Assembly (NCBI GenBank): GCA_002508635.1
Contig: DACO01000115.1
Location: 606-8,571 of the forward strand
Reading direction: 5' to 3'
DNA length: 7,966 nucleotides
Origin: Methanolobus sp. UBA118
GTDB lineage: Archaea; Halobacteriota; Methanosarcinia; Methanosarcinales; Methanosarcinaceae
Shown: positions 5,412-7,966 of the stretch, one piece after another
How positions within the stretch are numbered: the stretch's first letter is position 1
Layout of the letters: the number at the start of each line of letters is the position of its first letter
Made by a program: the position numbers and the translations under genes
Notes under the pieces: model-generated
The model's database searches: none
Told to the model about the DNA's origin: nothing
What the model saw: the letters and a program-made list of their open reading frames with translations, nothing else

Positions 5412-6392
5412 ATGAATATCTTATGGCTGGATCAATCGGATGTAAAAAGTGTGCTTGACATGTCTTCGACACTGTCGGCAGTTGAATCGGGTTTCAGGGA
5501 ACACGGGCTGAAGAAGGTTCAGATGCCCCCGAAATCCTATCTTTATTTCACCGAGCACAATGGAGACCTGCGGACAATGCCATCTTTCATGGAAGAGCAG
5601 GATATCTCTGGTGTAAAAATAGTCAATGTCCATCCCGATAACAGGGAAAAGGGACTCCCCACTGTCATGGCGGTTGTGGTGCTCAATTCCACCGAGACCG
5701 GGGCACCTCTGGCTGTAATGGATGGCAGCTACCTTACAGATATGAGGACCGGTGCAGCAGGCGGAGTTGCGACTAAGTACCTGGCCCGCAAGGATTCCAG
5801 GGTAGTCGGAATGGTTGGTGTTGGTGACCAGGCACGTACCCAGTTACTTGCTATCTCCGAAGTCATGGATATCGATGAAGTAAAGATCACCAGCAGGAAA
5901 CCAAGTAGTTGTGATTCCTTTGAAAAAGAAATGAAACAGGCCGTAAATTGTGATTTTTCCCGGAAGAGCAGCATTGAGGATGTATGCGATTGTGATGTTC
6001 TTGTCACCACCACTCCGGTAAGAAGTCCGGTAATAAGATCAGAATGGGTGCGGGATGGCACTCATATCAATGCCATCGGTGCCGATGCAATGGGTAAACA
6101 GGAGCTGGAATCCTCTTTACTGAAAAGGTCAAAAGTTATCGTGGATGATATCATCCAGGCATCCCATTCCGGCGAAGTAAACGTGCCAATCTCATCAGGT
6201 GTTTTCTCAGAAGCAGAGATCTATGCCGAACTTGGAGAGATCGTTGCCGGCACTAAACCTGGCAGGGAATCCGATGAAGAGATCACTATATTTGATTCAA
6301 CCGGCCTTGCAGTTCAGGACCTTGTGACCGCTAACATGGTCTATGAGAAGGCTCTGGAAAAGGGAATAGGCAGGAAGCTGGAGCTGTTCTGA
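5412..6392 (+). CDS. ala: Alanine dehydrogenase, archaeal (ornithine cyclodeaminase/mu-crystallin) type
   Basis: The enzyme reversibly converts L-alanine, NAD+ and water to pyruvate, NADH and ammonium (EC 1.4.1.1). The 326 residues match, over their whole length and from memory, the characterised Archaeoglobus fulgidus enzyme AF1665 (about 322 residues). Shared blocks include MPPK at 38-41, DLRTMP at 52-57, GVK with K69 (likely the catalytic lysine), GLPTVMA at 81-87, MRTGAAGG at 111-118, GVGDQA at 136-141 (Rossmann dinucleotide loop), DVLVTTTP at 195-202, GTHINAIGAD at 216-225, and ESDEEITIFDSTGLA at 286-300 with D295. It lacks signs of specialisation to ornithine cyclodeamination, though that sister activity cannot be excluded by eye. 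The ATG at 5412 is preferred over GTG at 5403 because family members begin there and GGTG lies at 5405-5408. It links amino-acid nitrogen to pyruvate metabolism and appears monocistronic. Confidence 0.93.
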   Translation: MNILWLDQSDVKSVLDMSSTLSAVESGFREHGLKKVQMPPKSYLYFTEHNGDLRTMPSFMEEQDISGVKIVNVHPDNREKGLPTVMAVVVLNSTETGAPLAVMDGSYLTDMRTGAAGGVATKYLARKDSRVVGMVGVGDQARTQLLAISEVMDIDEVKITSRKPSSCDSFEKEMKQAVNCDFSRKSSIEDVCDCDVLVTTTPVRSPVIRSEWVRDGTHINAIGADAMGKQELESSLLKRSKVIVDDIIQASHSGEVNVPISSGVFSEAEIYAELGEIVAGTKPGRESDEEITIFDSTGLAVQDLVTANMVYEKALEKGIGRKLELF

Positions 6393-6411
6393 TTCAAAGT
6401 GTAATCATTGC

Positions 6412-7587
6412 TCATGCTGTTGTAAAATCAATCTTATAGTATTCACCTTTATACTTCACTGTGTAAGTGCCATTAAGGAACTCGATCGTGCGTTCCCACT
6501 CCCAGGGATTTGCATCTACGGGACTCTGAGTTTCGATAGCTTCCTTCAGTGTAGGATAGTTTTTAAGTTCCTCATCAGTGACAACTATGAAATTGTCAGG
6601 TTTTTCAGACAACAGGTCTGCATCTATGGATTTGGAATACATATGTGAGAATGCTCCATAAGCAAAGAACAAAACAGATATTATGACAAGAGCTGCAAAG
6701 GAGATTGCAAACGCTTTTGCAACAAACATTCCTGATCTTTCCCCTGTTGCCAGTATTCCTGTTCCTGTCAGGACAAAGAATACCAGGAACATCAGATAGA
6801 TGGGCTGCGGCGGGTCTATTCCTCGTAGTATGTATCCGCTGAGATAGAAAGTGAATATGCCTATCAGGAAAAATATCAGGTAAGTCCTTCTTGAATTCGG
6901 TTCATGCGCTGCTTTTTTAACAAGTAAGAATACAAAAATAATTGATGCACCAAAAGCTATCAGTGAAGTGATCATCGTTGCTATTCTGTCATCATGACTT
7001 TCATCTACAGGAATTCTGTCATCGTCCATATCTAAGGCATAGTCCGAACCATTGGAAAGTGTTACAGGGTTTGAAGTATATTCTGTATGTTTTTCAGCGT
7101 CATCCTCCAAGTTTGCGTGGTTTTGTGCACTCTGGATTTTTGATATTTCATTGACTATTTCGTCCAGATCTGACAAAGAATGTTTTCCCGGCTCTCCGAC
7201 TGTTACCTGGAAAGTATTGTTTTCCAGGTCGGCATCTGTCAGCATCAAGATGGCACTTTCGCTTACGGTGAATCTTGGCTCGTCTTCCGTATCCACGTTT
7301 GTGCCGATTTTTGTTTGTATCTTGATTTCTGTGGATGATATGGGATTCATCAGCCATTCTTTGATTTCTATAGTAACAATAGAGTAATCATAGAATCTTT
7401 GGATCTCAGTGACTTTTCCTACTGCTATTCTGTCCGAATGTTCCACCTGGTAGGATATTTCTGCAGATTCGGCTGTAAGTTCAGCACTCGCCGTCGGCAC
7501 TATCAATAGTATAATCAAAAAAATAATTGCAACATATGCATATTTTTGTAGAAGGCTCTGAAATTCATATATCTTACACTTCTGCAT
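6412..7587 (-). CDS. Surface-exposed membrane protein with N-terminal exported domain, four transmembrane helices and C-terminal module
   Basis: This 391-residue protein begins with a signal peptide (hydrophobic 17-31, cleavage likely after TASA at 32-35). Residues about 36-145 form a beta-rich domain with blocks RIAVGKVTEIQRFYDY, IVTIEIKEWL and GTNVDTEDEPRFTV, a type I recall as common in methanogen exported proteins. An acidic linker (about 150-200) precedes four membrane helices at about 203-224, 235-254, 263-281 and 290-311. Residues 332-388 form a second soluble module: VVTDEELKNYPTLKEAIE, then FLNGTYTVKYKGEYYKI. After cleavage this topology puts both soluble parts outside the cell. The ATG at 7587 lies inside the end of the upstream gene, with a GAGGT ribosome site seven bases away, indicating translational coupling. 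The function is unknown; sensing or cell-envelope maintenance are guesses. Confidence 0.85.
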   Translation of the reverse strand: MQKCKIYEFQSLLQKYAYVAIIFLIILLIVPTASAELTAESAEISYQVEHSDRIAVGKVTEIQRFYDYSIVTIEIKEWLMNPISSTEIKIQTKIGTNVDTEDEPRFTVSESAILMLTDADLENNTFQVTVGEPGKHSLSDLDEIVNEISKIQSAQNHANLEDDAEKHTEYTSNPVTLSNGSDYALDMDDDRIPVDESHDDRIATMITSLIAFGASIIFVFLLVKKAAHEPNSRRTYLIFFLIGIFTFYLSGYILRGIDPPQPIYLMFLVFFVLTGTGILATGERSGMFVAKAFAISFAALVIISVLFFAYGAFSHMYSKSIDADLLSEKPDNFIVVTDEELKNYPTLKEAIETQSPVDANPWEWERTIEFLNGTYTVKYKGEYYKIDFTTA

Positions 7588-7966
7588 TTTCAGACCTCTT
7601 ATTCTCTATACTGAACGCTTTCAGACACTTTCCGTTGATTCCTGCCTTCTTTCCGTCTATTACTTTTCCTGCTACCTTTACTCTGTCATCTTTCATTACA
7701 GAACAAATCCCCGGGTATATGATTGTAACCTCTCTTCCTTCATATTCTGCTAAGAACACACTTTCATATTTACTTCCCAGTTCTCCGAATACGATAAGAA
7801 TCGGTATTCCTACAAAGATAGTAGGTACTTTGTATATGCTTGAATTAGTGAGTACACAGGCACTAAACTCTTCACAGGCCTGATCTTCTGTTCCTGGTTT
7901 ATCAGAATAAAATCTGCTGAATATAAGAAGTGAGATGACTATCAAAGCAGCTGTTATGCCCCAGAG
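7574..7966 (-). CDS. Membrane-anchored protein with a possible OB-like domain, 5' end beyond the window
   Basis: The frame is open from the right edge, giving 130 visible residues, so the true start lies outside; a TTG at 7943-7945 falls inside the hydrophobic helix and is unlikely to be the start. Visible residues 1-20 (LWGITAALIVISLLIFSRFY) form a transmembrane helix. A segment with C31 and C37 follows, then a hydrophobic stretch with GIP at 53-55, which is either a second membrane helix or buried strands. The final part (about 70-120) is beta-rich, with DDRVKVAGKVIDGK and INGKCLKAF (C88, C114), resembling small OB-fold domains. The stop overlaps the next gene's start by 14 bases, so the two are one operon. 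Whether the soluble part is outside is uncertain. No family is assigned. Confidence 0.65.
   Translation of the reverse strand, partial: LWGITAALIVISLLIFSRFYSDKPGTEDQACEEFSACVLTNSSIYKVPTIFVGIPILIVFGELGSKYESVFLAEYEGREVTIIYPGICSVMKDDRVKVAGKVIDGKKAGINGKCLKAFSIENKRSENAEV

Noticed and set aside
7052..7387. Plus-strand open frame of 111 codons
   Set aside because: It is antisense to the exported domain of the membrane protein, with Ser/Phe-rich composition typical of a shadow frame.
7527..7883. Plus-strand open frame of 118 codons
   Set aside because: It is antisense to the partial membrane-protein gene, whose frame continues off the window and overlaps its neighbour in an operon-like way; the plus-strand peptide is not protein-like.
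1..7966. CRISPR arrays, tRNA genes, insertion sequences
   Set aside because: Reading both strands showed no regularly spaced long repeats, no cloverleaf with a GTTCRANNC arm, and no transposase-like protein or flanking terminal repeats.

Overview
The window most likely comes from a methanogenic archaeon of the Methanosarcinaceae (methylotrophic type, e.g. near Methanolobus or Methanococcoides). The evidence is AT-rich TATA/BRE-like promoters about 25-45 bp before most starts, short leaders with GGTG/GGAGG ribosome sites, oligo-T termination, an alanine dehydrogenase of the archaeal mu-crystallin type, and surface proteins with modules I associate with this family. The genus is inferred from memory of protein families, not from a search.

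Layout. 1-48 is the tail of a gene entering from the left. 49-204 is a promoter region with a 12-bp inverted repeat and two near-identical TATA blocks. 205-519 encodes a small acidic orphan protein. 692-1105 encodes a Cys/His-rich orphan that overlaps tail-to-tail with 1096-2307 (minus strand), a two-domain protein joining a CinA/PncC-like amidase domain to an NMN-adenylyltransferase-like domain. A 279-bp divergent promoter region follows. Next come a single-domain response regulator (2587-2961), a secreted lipoprotein-like protein (2965-3444, minus), a flavodoxin-fold quinone reductase-type protein (3568-4230, minus), and a 307-aa helical protein with a HEPN-like C-terminus (4355-5278, minus). 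The last is divergent from an alanine dehydrogenase (5412-6392). The right end holds two overlapping minus-strand membrane-protein genes (6412-7587 and 7574 to beyond the edge).

How the genes work together. Most are single-gene units with their own promoters, strand changes are frequent, and no metabolic pathway is shared by neighbours. The only clear operon is the pair of surface/membrane proteins at the right end, coupled by a 14-bp overlap. Metabolic themes are pyridine nucleotides (fusion protein), flavin-dependent two-electron reduction (quinone reductase type) and alanine/pyruvate interconversion. I see no tRNA, rRNA, CRISPR array, insertion sequence or prophage. I found no convincing new multi-gene system. 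The best leads are the amidase/adenylyltransferase fusion lacking the usual catalytic lysine, the HEPN-like protein, the Cys/His-rich orphan and the coupled membrane pair.
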